Shown here piece after piece: positions 24,301 to 33,229 of a stretch of DNA of 64,000 nt. Under the pieces are notes generated by a model. It ran no database searches and was not told the origin of the DNA. It saw only the letters and a list, made by a program, of their open reading frames with translations. Source of the DNA: Phlebotomus papatasi (Eukaryota; Arthropoda; Insecta; Diptera; Psychodidae); contig NC_077223.1 in the NCBI RefSeq assembly GCF_024763615.1, positions 90,520,627 through 90,584,626 of the forward strand, read 5' to 3'. Position numbers and translations under genes: made by a program. Position 1 is the stretch's first letter. Each line of letters opens with the position of its first letter.

Positions 24301-26562
24301 AGCCGCTCTCTCTTTGACTTCGAGCAGTAATATTTCATAAAATTGTTCGTGAACATTTATAAATTCCTACTGAGGACTTACAAAACGCTTTATCGTATAA
24401 CATACAAAAAAGTTTGTACTTTTCCACAAAGATTGTTGATAACATGAGCGTTTGACGAACATGTTTTTTTTCATAAATATTTATACGTACATTTTTGACT
24501 GACAAAAATTTACGAACATTTGCCAAATTTTAGGAATATTTCTAGTGTATTTACAAACTTCTACGAACAATAGTTCGTAAAGGAACAAAAAATGTTCGTT
24601 AAGTGATCATGTTACAAGCAAAATTTATGAAATTGTAAAAATTTCCATAAAGAATTTTTAGAAAGAATTTTTATAATTTTTTTTAGAATTTTTGTAAAGC
24701 TTAATTAGTAAGCTACGTTTTATTAGTTAAATTATATACCACGTTTTTAACTTTAATTTTTTTTTTAAATCAGAAGTTAAAAGGACTCTAAAGTGCACGT
24801 TTTTTTTATCCGATTGGGACAAGTATAGCCTCGTGTGAAAGGTCTTCGAACTCTTTACAAGTTTTTACTGATTCTAATGGTTTTGTGCTGATTTACTGGA
24901 TTTTTTTTACTTTTTCTTTACGATTTTATGTGAAAATATTTTGTTACGGGGTGTTTTTTTATCATAAATTTGATGAATAATTTACCATGGCATAAACAAT
25001 CTACGAAAGAGCTTTTCCAGCGTTTTGCTCTGGAGGTTGGGCACCAACGCTAAGACGGCGGTGGACGCAAAGTCACAAACATCTCACAGAAATCCTATTG
25101 TAACGCGCTATTAAGATATTGTTGATGAAATAAATTATCTATCTATCTATATCTATCTATTTATAGGCTTCTAGCATTATTAAAGCAATAAACTTTGGAT
25201 ACTTTAGGCATTAAAAAAAATAGAGATATCAAAATAAATATTGCGAATGGGCTATAACGCACAGGGTACAGGGGAATGAAATACACGGAAAAGAAATTGC
25301 CTTGGCTCAATTTCTTCAACCAGTAATTAATTTTAATAACACTTTAGCTCCTTTTTTTAATTTTTCCCAAAGAAAAACTTGCGAATTTTCCTTGTAGATT
25401 AAACAGATTGGATGCCCATTGAGTTATTTTATGGAGCACCATCAATAATTTGCTCAAGTTATCGCCGCATTAGGCTATCATTGGATATGCCCAATTTTTC
25501 CGTTGTATACTTCTCGGTGACCCAATTAGAGGGAATCTCGGTGAGAATACCCATAAATTTCCATGGAAATTCAGCCACCCTAATCCCCAGGCGAGACAAT
25601 AAAAAGGGAGTTTTTATGAATCTCCGGTGGCTTCGCTCTTGGTCCCAAAATGAGAATAAGGGCAGGAGAGGCCAAATCTTCAATTTTAATTTAATGCCAA
25701 CAATAGGAAGTATTTGGCCATTTGAGCTGAAACTTGGGGGGCGGTGGATAAATTATACTAACCTGGAATGTGTCGGCAATCACAACAGCTTTCATACCAC
25801 CCTGGGAAGCATAGAAGACGCACACGAGGTAGATGAGACCAACGGCAAGGCGAGTATTCAAACCGGTGGCTTTTGAAAGAGCAATAGCCGGCGCTAGAAC
25901 CGCCACGGAAGTGTAGAAAGACATCTGCAGAATGAAGGTGGCGCAAGTTTGGAGTATTTTGAACAAAAACGAATAAATTTGAGGAAAATCCAGGAGAATT
26001 TTCCATCACTCACCTGAATGATGTAGAGAATAGCTCCAAAAATCCTCAAGCGCTTCCCAAATCGAATCCCTAAGTACTCATAGCAGCTGGTTAGTTGCAT
26101 TTTGAAGTAAATGGGATAGAAGACTTTTACAGCCATTGGGATTACTAGAACCATGGATAGGACAATTAAGGAGTACTGCGTGCCATTGAAGAACATCTCG
26201 GCAGGATTTCCCAGCAATTCGATGGCTGTGATAAAACTGGTGCAGAGACTCAGGGTCACGGGGAATAATTCCATGCCAGATCCGAGCAAAAAATCCTCAG
26301 AAGATTCATTTTTGGCTTTGACGCAGAACCCGTAAAAAACCCCAATTCCCAGGGATACCACAAGCATCCCAACCACCACAGAATAATCCCAAAGAGTGAA
26401 TTCCTCATGCCTCAGCATGTCCTCAGATCCACACTCTGGCCAAGGCTCTAACGTGCCTGTGGATGCTTCATTAGGAGAGGCTTCTGTGGATGAGATCTTT
26501 CCATCTGCAGCAACTGCCACAGCCAGGAGAAGGCTCAACAAAGCCAGAAGAAACTGCCTCAT
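200..26562 (-). CDS. SLC5-family sodium/solute symporter (multivitamin/monocarboxylate-transporter-like), 3' end outside window
   Basis: Plasma-membrane carrier expected to couple Na+ entry to uptake of a small organic solute or anion. Eight exons (26562-26014, 25924-25763, 22201-22086, 21900-21737, 14324-14129, 12032-11910, 5576-5429, 378-200) have AG/GT borders and compatible phases, giving 545 codons plus 2 nt. The family is usually about 600-650 residues, so only the last membrane segment(s) and tail are missing, beyond the left edge. The product has a hydrophobic leader, then many membrane helices. Conserved family blocks include [25 protein letters not shown] and the GAFYGG block. The D-x-x-Q pair that lines the sodium site in the iodide transporter is kept (D234, Q237), but the first Ser of the TM8 sodium pair is Gly (G396). 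Substrate cannot be told from sequence. Family assignment is firm; the subfamily is an inference. Confidence 0.92.
1617..1870. repeat. Unclassified retroposon-like segment beginning (ATC)n
   Basis: A clearly GC-richer island with a short CATCATCATC run at one edge and sequence such as CACCTTGTCCTAGGTCTGCC. That composition is unlike the surrounding intron and typical of insect retroposon tails. No intact ORF is present. Confidence 0.35.
2486..2770 (+). repeat. tRNA-derived SINE-like element
   Basis: It shows a tRNA-like polymerase III promoter: an A-box-like TAGTGGTAGAGC at about 2504 and a B box GAGTTCGAATCC at about 2540. The spacing is that of a tRNA, but there is no acceptor stem pairing. 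A non-tRNA body follows to roughly 2770. The right border is approximate. Confidence 0.55.
3102..4087. mobile_element. Pogo/Tigger-like nonautonomous element (986 bp)
   Basis: Perfect 23-bp terminal inverted repeats begin GGGGAAAGTGACCATGCTTG and end in the reverse complement. A TA dinucleotide flanks each end as target duplication. There is no transposase ORF. The TA target and GGGGAA terminus are shared with the element at 14868-15841. Confidence 0.7.
4100..4650 (+). repeat. Minisatellite (TTCGGGATTTNGACYCA type)
   Basis: About 30 imperfect copies of a 16-18-base unit such as CATTCGGGATTTCGACT. It keeps several frames open and so produces spurious ORFs on both strands. Related short arrays occur at 20570-20660 and 33230-33460. 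Confidence 0.85.
5429..5576 (-). CDS. SLC5 symporter exon 7
   Basis: 148 nt, phases 2 to 0. It encodes two hydrophobic stretches ([17 protein letters not shown] and [17 protein letters not shown]) ending FKRANCT. The G-x-x-x-G-(I/P)-x-x-G-L-F-x-L-G pattern followed by (K/P)-x-A-N is typical of this part of SLC5 carriers. The acceptor is an oligo-T tract with CAG. Confidence 0.91.
5881..6157. mobile_element. MITE family A, copy 1
   Basis: About 277 bp. Ends read AACCAGGGGGGTGACATTA and, inverted, TGTCATGCCCCTGGGTT. Other copies are at 31949-32202 (opposite orientation) and 55480-55748 (nested inside another element). Confidence 0.75.
9297..9478 (+). pseudogene. Dead C-terminal end of a non-LTR retrotransposon reverse transcriptase
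   Basis: Read across stops it gives GRPRKRWK-(stop)[12 protein letters not shown], then [15 protein letters not shown]. This is the characteristic G-R-P-x-x-R-W end of insect LINE polyproteins. Several stops show it is inactive. A second decayed piece of the same kind is at 38520-38690. Confidence 0.65.
9550..9799. mobile_element. Foldback element with about 110-bp arms
   Basis: Arms 9550-9659 and 9690-9799 are near-perfect inverted copies around a 30-base loop. Each arm contains GACCATATGATCAGACGCTG or its complement. Near-identity of the arms suggests a recent insertion. Confidence 0.8.
10942..11171. mobile_element. MITE family B, copy 1
   Basis: Ends CACTGAGAAAA and TTTCTCTCAGTAG (inverted). 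The interior has TTTAACACTTTTTAGGTGTA and GATTTCGGATCAATA. Three further copies are at 37709-37966, 43731-43984 and 50129-50365. Confidence 0.8.
11910..12032 (-). CDS. SLC5 symporter exon 6 (TM8 sodium-site region)
   Basis: 123 nt, phases 2 to 2. With exon 5 it gives [18 protein letters not shown], then [15 protein letters not shown]. This aligns with the TM8 block FSGSLSTISSAFNSLATV known in multivitamin transporters. The first sodium-site Ser is Gly here (residue 396) and the following Thr is kept. The C-terminal part begins the next helix region ([12 protein letters not shown]). Confidence 0.9.
12191..12429. mobile_element. TTAA-flanked MITE (piggyBac-like), copy 1
   Basis: Begins TTAACACTAAACCTACC and ends GTTTAGTGTTAA, so a TTAA target flanks a short inverted repeat. 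A second copy is at 32379-32620. TTAA duplication is the hallmark of the piggyBac superfamily; no transposase is present. Confidence 0.65.
12837..14029. mobile_element. Pogo-like element with TA flanks, carrying foreign retrotransposon DNA
   Basis: Ends GGGGAAGGTCGGGC and GTCCCACCTTCCCC are inverted over about 11 bases with TA flanks. It occupies most of the 2.1-kb intron between exons 5 and 6. The interior includes a dead reverse-transcriptase fragment (13035-13215). The short TIR makes the borders tentative. Confidence 0.45.
13035..13215 (+). pseudogene. Dead reverse-transcriptase core fragment (R1/Jockey-like LINE)
   Basis: Frameshifted reading gives [14 protein letters not shown], a stretch resembling [15 protein letters not shown], then [17 protein letters not shown]. 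The last is the F-L-x-I-E-G-A-F-D motif carrying the first catalytic Asp of LINE reverse transcriptases. Stops and frameshifts show it is inactive. Confidence 0.7.
14129..14324 (-). CDS. SLC5 symporter exon 5
   Basis: 196 nt, separated from exon 4 by a 7.4-kb intron. It completes a Gly codon and encodes a helix ([19 protein letters not shown]). It continues into a loop with C-D-P-L, then [14 protein letters not shown] and the start of the next helix ([13 protein letters not shown]). The D-Q-x-x-P-x-(Y/F) motif is a family hallmark. Acceptor TTTCTGCAG, donor GTGAGT. Confidence 0.93.
14868..15841. mobile_element. Pogo/Tigger-like element (974 bp) with psq-domain remnant
   Basis: 25-bp near-perfect inverted ends (GGGGAAATGCTCATAATTTTG and partner) with TA flanks. 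At 15329-15441 the plus strand encodes [20 protein letters not shown] followed by SARTW, then a stop. This looks like the psq-type helix-turn-helix that opens pogo transposases, truncated before any catalytic domain. Confidence 0.75.
16405..16570. mobile_element. Palindromic MITE family C, copy 1
   Basis: Inverted halves contain CAAAAACATGTTTAC and GAGTGAGCGAG around a central CTAGATCTAGATC. A second copy is at 60627-60770, also beside GGGCATAA. Confidence 0.7.
16672..16909. mobile_element. TACAGTAGACTCTC MITE, copy 1
   Basis: Ends TACAGTAGACTCTCTC and GAGTGAGAGTCTACTGTA, both ending in TA, consistent with a Tc1/mariner-type target. A larger, interrupted relative is at 34823-35407. Confidence 0.65.
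17436..17778. mobile_element. TACAGTAGAG MITE (tatagcgag type), copy 1
   Basis: About 340 bp with TACAGTAGAGCCTCGCTA and TAGCGAGGTTCTACTGTA ends. The interior is shared with 58351-58682 over almost the full length, showing a family dispersed about 41 kb apart in this window. Confidence 0.75.
18160..18320. mobile_element. Palindromic MITE family D, copy 1
   Basis: Inverted halves (AATAACACGGATTATGACCT ... AGGTCATAATCCATGTTAT) meet at CTTCACACTGTGAAG. A related copy with a larger centre is at 28414-28640. Confidence 0.75.
19544..20315. mobile_element. Element bounded by GGGTCATATATGACCC palindromes
   Basis: Both ends carry the same palindrome followed by CGGGG, about 770 bp apart, and a weaker related segment lies at 19886. 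Such termini resemble piggyBac-like or other cut-and-paste elements, but no target duplication is clear. The 101-codon frame inside has no recognisable domain. Confidence 0.4.
21737..21900 (-). CDS. SLC5 symporter exon 4
   Basis: 164 nt. The split codon with exon 3 gives Asn, then [20 protein letters not shown], a helix, and the [14 protein letters not shown] block. This corresponds to the NQAQVQRYLS block conserved in SLC5 carriers. It ends at ATTG|GTGAGT, phase 1. Confidence 0.92.
22086..22201 (-). CDS. SLC5 symporter exon 3
   Basis: 116 nt, entering in phase 0 and leaving after two bases of a codon (donor GTAAGT). It encodes the hydrophobic run [18 protein letters not shown] followed by an external loop ([15 protein letters not shown]). 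This matches the family's helix that follows the DxFQ block. The exon is too short to give a long ORF and was found by reading splice sites on the minus strand. Confidence 0.88.
23093..23345 (+). repeat. Two tandem units of about 146 bp
   Basis: Both begin ATGAAAAAATTGGATGAGAAA and continue through CTCGGAAACTATG; they differ at scattered bases. Confidence 0.7.
23385..23735 (+). repeat. GC-rich minisatellite (CGCGCCCCGCGAAAATCCG)
   Basis: About 13 copies of a 26-30-base unit such as GCGACCCGCGAAAATCCGAG. CpG-rich in an otherwise AT-rich region, it opens long spurious frames on both strands. Confidence 0.85.
25010..25165 (+). repeat. 5'-truncated retroposon tail with (TATC)n
   Basis: The conserved module CAACGCTAAGACGGCGGTGG is followed by about 70 bases and then a TATC microsatellite. 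That is the layout of a 3'-end copy of a non-LTR element. The same module recurs at 29384, 35088 and 61807. Confidence 0.5.
25763..25924 (-). CDS. SLC5 symporter exon 2
   Basis: 54 codons, phase 0 to 0. The acceptor is TTCTGCAG and the donor is CAG|GTTAGT. It encodes the helix beginning [16 protein letters not shown] and ends in the block [13 protein letters not shown], a strong SLC5 signature. The Asp and Gln of DTFQ correspond to the D191/Q194 pair known from the human iodide transporter sodium site. The 89-base intron to exon 1 is the shortest in the gene. Confidence 0.93.
26014..26562 (-). CDS. SLC5 symporter exon 1 (coding start)
   Basis: 183 codons, ending in phase 0 at a GTGAGT donor. 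The chosen ATG is the first in frame and is preceded by in-frame stops in the short 5' leader. Residues 1-19 ([19 protein letters not shown]) read as a cleavable signal peptide, which is uncommon in SLC5 proteins. An acidic, Ser/Thr-rich external segment with Cys follows, then the first membrane helix around residues 57-78. Further on are the [15 protein letters not shown] block typical of the family and the Y-E-Y-L-G-x-R-F-G-K loop before the next helix. Confidence 0.92.
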
Positions 26563-26606
26563 TTTGAATTTTAATTCACTTTATTTATCAGCTATTCCTT
26601 CACCTC
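26563..26606 (-). other. 5' untranslated part of SLC5 exon 1
   Basis: A plausible acceptor (CAATATGCATGTAG) ends at 26607, and 44 noncoding bases with in-frame stops lead to the ATG. This implies one or more noncoding first exons further upstream, for which candidates exist at 36.1 and 37.1 kb. Confidence 0.5.
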
Positions 26607-26795
26607 CTACATGCATATTGAATAAAAAAAAGTACTTATCAAACTAACTTATTATTTCTGCAAATTCTGCAGAATATATCTTAAAGATCTTTTAAATAAA
26701 GATAATCGATAAGATGAGAATTGACAGTATCCTAGCAATATCTAAACAAATTTTTAAGCTATGAAATAATTAATTAAAAAGTCAAGTAAAAGAGT

Positions 26796-27230
26796 GGTAA
26801 GTGTACCAAATTTCGGCCAGCTTGCAATTCCGGCCATTGTTTTTGTTTCTTGAATTTTCTGGATTTCTTTTTGTTTCTGCATACTCTAGAGAGATTATAA
26901 TGCAAAAACTAACAAGAAATGTCGCTTCGGCAAACGAAATTATGTGAAGAAGGCATTAGAAGAATTCCGGAAGGGCAAAGAACGCAAAAAACTATGAGAA
27001 TGAAGGTGGTCGAAATAGGCCACCAAAGCTATGTCTACATTTTTATTTATTTTAAAATGTATTAAGAATGACTTTAGAGGAAATAAAGACGATAAACGGT
27101 CTAAAAGGTTCAAAGGAACACTCTTTAAGAAGAAATAATAAAAAAAATCAATTTGTATTAAAAATATTACATTCCAAACTTGATACCTTGACAATTGCAT
27201 ACAACTATGACGAAATTTGGCACACTTACC
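26796..27230. mobile_element. Short pogo-like element (GTAAGTGTACCAAATTTCG ends)
   Basis: Inverted ends GTAAGTGTACCAAATTTCG and CGAAATTTGGCACACTTAC. The interior at about 26938 encodes VKKALEEFRKGKERKK, a remnant of the same psq-type domain. The right subterminal region resembles that of 14868-15841, linking the two families. Confidence 0.65.
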
Positions 27231-27512
27231 CTACACTTCTTTCTTCTGTGCTAAAATAAAAATATATACTAAAATAATAAATTTTACCAACGCCCCGAAC
27301 AATTACAAAATCGACAAAAAAGTAATATTTCAATAAAAAATTCTTTGAGGACAGTCAGGACCGTAAGGACATACGAGCTTAATATCACTGTTGAGGTATT
27401 TTTAAATAGTGGAAAGTAATTGCTAAATTGCCAAACCCTAAATCGATTTTATTAGAAGAGATTTAGGCTAGTTCTTAAAATCCCCAGGATTCTAAAGAAC
27501 AACAAATTTAAG

Positions 27513-28340
27513 GTAAGTGTGCCAAATTTCGGCCAGCATTCAATTTCGGCCATTTTAAGTGTAACTTCCACAAAGTAACTAAATTAATTAAAATTGTGGA
27601 TTTAATCTTAGAACAATAAATGTTTTTTTTTTAAATATATTATTTATTCTTTTTAATCATTTCGTTTTGCGTATAATTTAAATTAATATCTTGTTATAGA
27701 AACATCGGTGTCTAAAGGATCCTACAAAAAACATGACAAACCGCTTGTATTGCTACCAGTCTAGTAGTTTGCGGTGAAGTGTAAATAATTTTCCTTCGAG
27801 GTTTTTCATTAAAATTGATTAGAGTTCATTCAAGATTATTTTTGTTTATGTTAATAGTGAATCGTTTTTCAGATTCCAAGTTAAAGTTCCCAGCTAAAAT
27901 AATAAACCAGCCTCAAAATCAGCTACAAGCATAAACCCAGCTAAAATAATAGACATTTTATAAGCGTCTCTCTAGGAATTTGCTGTTTACTATTTCGGCC
28001 ACATCTTTCGTTTCCTCAAAATTCTTATTTATTTTAGTTCTTTTTCAATTTCTACGTTGTAAAATGCCCATAGAAAGAAAAAAGCATCGTCTCTTTACAA
28101 GAGATGATGTGGAAGAGAGCTTGGAAGAGTTCAGGAAGAGCAAGTCGATACGGGAATCTGCACATAAATTTGGGGGGCCAAGGTCAACTCTTTAGGTCTT
28201 CAGGATAAATTATACGGAAGATCTTAGGGTTTATGAATCATATAAGAAAGTTTATAAATTTTCTATCGATTGTTTCACACAAGGTAGTCACAAAGTAGGT
28301 GACCGAAGTTTCATTCAAAGTAGCCGAAATAGCACGTGAA
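27513..28340 (+). mobile_element. Related pogo-like element, right end lost
   Basis: The left end GTAAGTGTGCCAAATTTCG matches the preceding element, but no matching right end is found. It includes the psq remnant at 28064-28195. The right border is approximate and abuts a family D MITE. Confidence 0.5.
28064..28195 (+). pseudogene. Pogo/Tigger transposase N-terminal fragment (psq HTH)
   Basis: It opens MPIERKKHRLFTRDDVEESL, continues EEFRKSKSIRESAHKFGGPR, then STL and a stop. The pattern S-I-R-x-(A/S)-A-x-x-F-G-x-P-R-S-T-L is the psq helix-turn-helix of pogo-type transposases. The frame stops right after it, so no DDE catalytic domain follows. Confidence 0.75.
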
Positions 28341-28413
28341 GGAATATCTATATTTTTCAATTTTTTTTCAATATTTTAGGAATTGATTTAAAGAAAACAA
28401 GGACAATAAACTA

Positions 28414-28640
28414 TTGGAAAGTGTTCGGTCAGTTATACTTGATGGAAATTTAATAACACGGATTATGACCTGGATTAGAATTTATTCCTTGCTTCACACT
28501 ACGTTTCGGGGATGTTTTGATGTTAAATTTGTAGACCTGAAGAAGGGGACAAACATCCCCGAAACGTAGTGTGAAGCTATAGAAGGAATAAATTCTAATC
28601 CTGGTCATAATCCGTGTTATTAAATTTCCGACAATAAACT
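28414..28640. mobile_element. Palindromic MITE family D, copy 2, with hairpin core
   Basis: Arms match copy 1 at 18160-18320. The centre has a further inverted pair, ACTACGTTTCGGGGATGTTT and its complement, around CTGAAGAAGGGGACA. Confidence 0.75.
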
Positions 28641-29335
28641 ATTTTTCAAGGTTCCAAAAGAACCCTCCTGAAAAACAAGTAACAAGAAATTTAGTAACAA
28701 GGAGTAACAAGAACAAGAAGAAAGAACGAAGAAAAGAGAACAAGAAGTAAAAAGTAACAAGAAACAATTTTGAACTAGAAAATTGGCTAATAAGTAATGT
28801 ACTTACGGGCAAATAAAACGGGATAATAGAGAAAAATACATTAATTACGATTACTTGACCAATTAGAAAGAATTGATAAGAAATTGAATTGATAAGAAAA
28901 GTCCAGATGTTTCCAAAAAAATCCATATTTAACCAAATCGTTAAAAAAAATGAGCCCTTCAAAGTGATTAACCCTTGACTTTAATATTTGAAAATGGCGA
29001 ATTTTCCGGTCATAAGTATGTTTGGACGAAATAGTTAGTCATTGAAAAAGCTTGGGCCAAACCAAAAAACATAGTTTTGGAGGAGATGGAGGGGAGTTAT
29101 GGAAAAATAAAGAAAGACCGTCCGAGATAATGTTGACTTATGGCAGGGGAGGGTCACCGAAGACTGGAAGTTGATATCTCTTACCGTTTGTTTTTACTGC
29201 CTCCGAAATACCGGTCAAATTAAGAAAATTTCATGAAATTAAAAAACACCTTTCAAACACAAATTAAATTTAAATAAATTTAAAATTGTCTTGGTTTTAA
29301 CTAAACTAAAACTTGATCAAATTACTTAATGGCTC

Positions 29336-29450
29336 ATGGAACCTGCGAGAGTTTTCCACCTTTATACTCTGGAGATTGGTTGCCAACGCTAAGACGGCGG
29401 TGGCCACTACTACACAACCATTTCAACCATTCAAGAGGACTACCTCAAAG
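29336..29450 (+). repeat. Retroposon tail module (CAACGCTAAGACGGCGGTGG)
   Basis: Shares the conserved GC-rich module with 25046 in the same orientation, here without a long microsatellite tail. Confidence 0.45.
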
Positions 29451-31948
29451 GCATTAAAAAATTTAAAAAAAAGCGATAAAAATATTCAAAAATAGCTAAA
29501 GGCTATAAGGCTATAACCGGGAATATAAGTTTCAACACAGACCAAGTTTATAGAATAGAGAGTCAAAAGCCAAAATCTATTCATTGAAAATTACTAATTC
29601 CAAATTATTGTCAATAAGTTCAAATAAAACTGAATGAATTGAAATTAATTCATTGAGGGTATTCAAAATTTAAGAATTAAATAGAACATTCAGCACCATG
29701 AATTACATCTGTATGAGTTTTTATAGAGGTAAATTTTAATAAACTGCAAGTACCCATTCTAAACTTGGTTTTAAAAAATTTAAACAAGAATTTAAATATT
29801 TATTTATTTTTTGTATTTGCAGTATTTGAATTTTGTAGAACTGTTTTTAGTTTAAAATAGTTCAATAAAATTAAGCTAAAAATACGTTTATCAATTTTTG
29901 GTGTTCGCTAGGTTCTTCTAAATTAGGTTTTAAAATTTGATTGATATGTTTGACATGTTTGGCATGTTAAACACTCACTTAATTCATTTTATTTTCCACA
30001 CAATTCCATGAAGAGTAACTAATTTTGTTAATGTCAATCCAAGTGTTTCAAGAATATTTTGTTAGCAATTCAAATACTTAAAACCATAACAATTGTCACT
30101 TTACTGAACTTGAGGTAAATTTAACTGATCTAGAATCACGTCTTATCTTTAGCTCTACTATCGCCCAAACTGATGCAACCGGTGGAAAAGAGGAAAACGA
30201 AACTCATAAAATCCACAAAAACTCACTTTTCTTTAGGAAATGAATATTTTTTTCTCTAGAATTTGCTTTCTCATTTAATGAGCTGTTTTATTCTCATGCA
30301 ATCTTTAAGTCCTTCAAATGCAACAAAGTTATTGATTAACTCAAGCAGCTGTATTGGAATGATTGGAATATTATCATTTATGGCTATTTTATTGAATTAA
30401 ATTTGTTCGGAAATTTTTTATTTAGAAAGAATTCTAATGAATGTATCAGAATTTATTGAAATATCAATTGGTACAAATACTGCAAATTGTTGAAATTGCA
30501 AAAATGCTCATGATTAGAAAATTATTTTAAGTGGAAATGTTTGAAGAGCATTTGCAATTATGCACCTGAGTGTGCAATTTCAATAATTCAGCTATTTCTG
30601 AGGGTTTTACTCTCTATACTAATTACTAAAAACAATATCTTTGTTGAATACAAGAGTGCAGAATAGAATCGTCCTAATTTTATTTTATTTTTGCAATTTT
30701 TGACACAATTAATATAGAAATATTTTGATAAAATAATAATGTATGCTATTCAATTTTTAATTTGCCAACCGAAATACAAAAAACTGCGGCATAGTGATAT
30801 ATTTTCGTAGATTGTTCTTGATTTCATATTATGTATTCTCTACCAAGAACAATTTTCTTCACATCGCAAAGGTTATTAATCAATGTTTCTAGGAAATCTA
30901 GTAAATTGTCATAGAAATTTTGCATCCTAAGAAGATTTTCTGTTTTGTAGTACATTTGTTATTTCCTGTTTCAAATTTTATTTATAGAGGAAATAACACG
31001 GAAATTTAATGACATTATCTGCAGAAAAACATTTTCTTTATTCTGTTATTTACATTTCATCTGAAAATGTAACTAAAATTCCAGGGAATTGTTTGTAGGT
31101 TTTTGCATGAATTAGTTATACGGTAATTGAAGAAAACGTCTCTTTCTGCAAGATTTCCTCCTTGTCAAAACACCCCTTAAAGATAGTCACCTACTTCTAT
31201 AAGGTTCTTTCTTCTTAGAGAACACCCTCTTAAAGAAATTCTTCTATTTAAACATAAATATTTCTTGAATACTTATACCTGGGATATTTTTTAAGATACC
31301 TATATAGTACCTAGTTCATATACAACCCACATCAATAAAATTGGGGGTCAGGAGTTAAAAGTTATTTGTACCTTACAACATTAATCTATATTTACAGCAT
31401 TTTTAATTGATTATAAATAAATTAAATTTTTAGGAGGTTCTATGTGAACAGAAGTAGATAAAGGAAAATATTGATCATTTATCGATGTTTTGTAAGATGG
31501 GCAACAAAGTATAGGATTTAGTCTAACCTTTCGACAGAGATGGTAAAGAGAGAGTACCCCATGCTTCGTACGATCCTCGGCTTCGTAATGACTAAATTTT
31601 TCCTATGTTTTTCAATAAATGTGACTCATCGCACCCATATTTTAAAAACTAGGGGAAAGTGCCCAGTTTTTAAAATAATAAAGTTTTTGATCCAAATTTG
31701 ATCCTTTTGCAAAAGATGTATCAAATTAATATGTTCTATTATGATAAATGTGCATTCAAAGTTTGAAATTTGATCCATCAGTTGCAAAAGGATCAAATAT
31801 GAATGAATTTGATCCTTTTTTTAACTAGTGAATGAGTACTACGGAGTCACATTTATTCAGAAAAATAGGAAAAATTAGTCCTTACGAAACCTATGCCAAA
31901 ACGGGCAATCACTTGTCAGCTAATTATCGTATAGCTAATTATTATAGT

Positions 31949-32202
31949 CAGGGGCATGACGTTTCCTATGTTTCTTTAGAAAAAAAACTTTAGAGTTTAT
32001 TAGCTATTTTCTGTCATTGTAGAATGAGTTAGCAAATAATACAAATACAAAATAAAAGCCAATTTAATATAGAATAGGCAACCGAAAACTCCAAATTGGC
32101 AATCTACATAGTTTCGGAGATATTTCGTGAAATTTGTACGAAAACGGGAAAAAATGTACACTAAAACTGGTCGCATTTTTTAGAGCTAATGTCACTCCCC
32201 TG
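31949..32202. mobile_element. MITE family A, copy 2 (inverted)
   Basis: Starts CAGGGGCATGACGTTTCC and ends GTCACTCCCCTG. Internally matches 5881-6157 in reverse complement. Confidence 0.75.
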
Positions 32203-32378
32203 ATTATAGTCGTTAGCTAATATCCTCCTAAAAATTCATGACTTCGAGTTTTTATTTCTCGAAAATAGCCTAAGCGTTAAAACACGGGCTTCAGACCGAA
32301 GTCTTAGTCATAGAACTTAACTTCTATGAATTCTTAACAGCCAAATTTTTTTGTAAAATTGTGATTTAGGGTAGGATA

Positions 32379-32620
32379 TTAACACTAAACCCACCAAGAC
32401 CCGGTCAAATTGACCGGTTTAAAACTAACGCATATTTAAGCGATACAATGTTGCTGTCGAACTTTATGAATTTCTTAAAATATGCTCGTAATATATTTTT
32501 CAGTGTTTAAATTTTAATATTTTGCTCTTTTCCAAGACAAATTTGTTGAGTATCCTACCCCACCGCGGCTTGTAATTTGACCCAAAAACGATCAAAGATG
32601 GTCGGTAGGTTTAGTGTTAA
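32379..32620. mobile_element. TTAA-flanked MITE (piggyBac-like), copy 2
   Basis: TTAACACTAAACCCACC at the left and GGTAGGTTTAGTGTTAA at the right, about 240 bp as in copy 1. The interior contains CCGGTCAAATTGACCGG. Confidence 0.7.
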
Positions 32621-33229
32621 GGGAAAATTGTCCATTAGATTCCGAAAAATTAATTAAATAAATTACTTACAGAAAAATTTTGACTCTAAATTTAAGAATA
32701 TATAATATAAGACTCCGGGAACTTAAATTGGACGTGAATCCCCGAGGCGTTTTAATTCAGAAGCTCTTTGCCAATGAAATGGGATAGAATCCCTATCACT
32801 TTGACGATAAGAGATCAGGAGTTCAAGTTCAGCATTTGCTGAAAAATGAAAAATGTCTTGAGATTTGAAAATTACAATTAAAACTAAATGATCAAGAATT
32901 TTGGATTAGGACATTGGCATTGATTGGAAGGGATTTGAAATTAAATTCCTGGGTATTTCTGTTTAAGAATTTTCCATTTTTCTGTGTGTACTAATTTGGA
33001 TTTGAAACACTTTGGGAACTAGGCTATATTTCTATAATCTAAAGGCCGCTTAAATGAAACTCTCATCAAAGTCGATATAAGACATGAGCTTTTAACCTGA
33101 TATCACTTCTGTCTGCTCCCATATGAACTTATCACCTTTGAGAGCCATAAAGCTTTACAGTCTATTAAAACAAAAACCTTTTCCGTATTATGGGAAACCA
33201 TCGGTATTTTCGGAGTGCTTAGTGGGTCC

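Larger units (their letters stand above)
22202..25762. other. SLC5 intron 2 (3.6 kb)
   Basis: Contains a cysteine-bearing 97-codon frame (22744-23034) without a recognisable domain, two 146-bp tandem units (23093-23345), a GC-rich minisatellite, and a retroposon tail ending in (TATC)n. No supported gene. Confidence 0.65.

Noticed and set aside
25412..25876. 154-codon plus-strand frame
   Set aside because: It overlaps SLC5 exon 2 in antisense and then intron; its translation has no recognisable domain.
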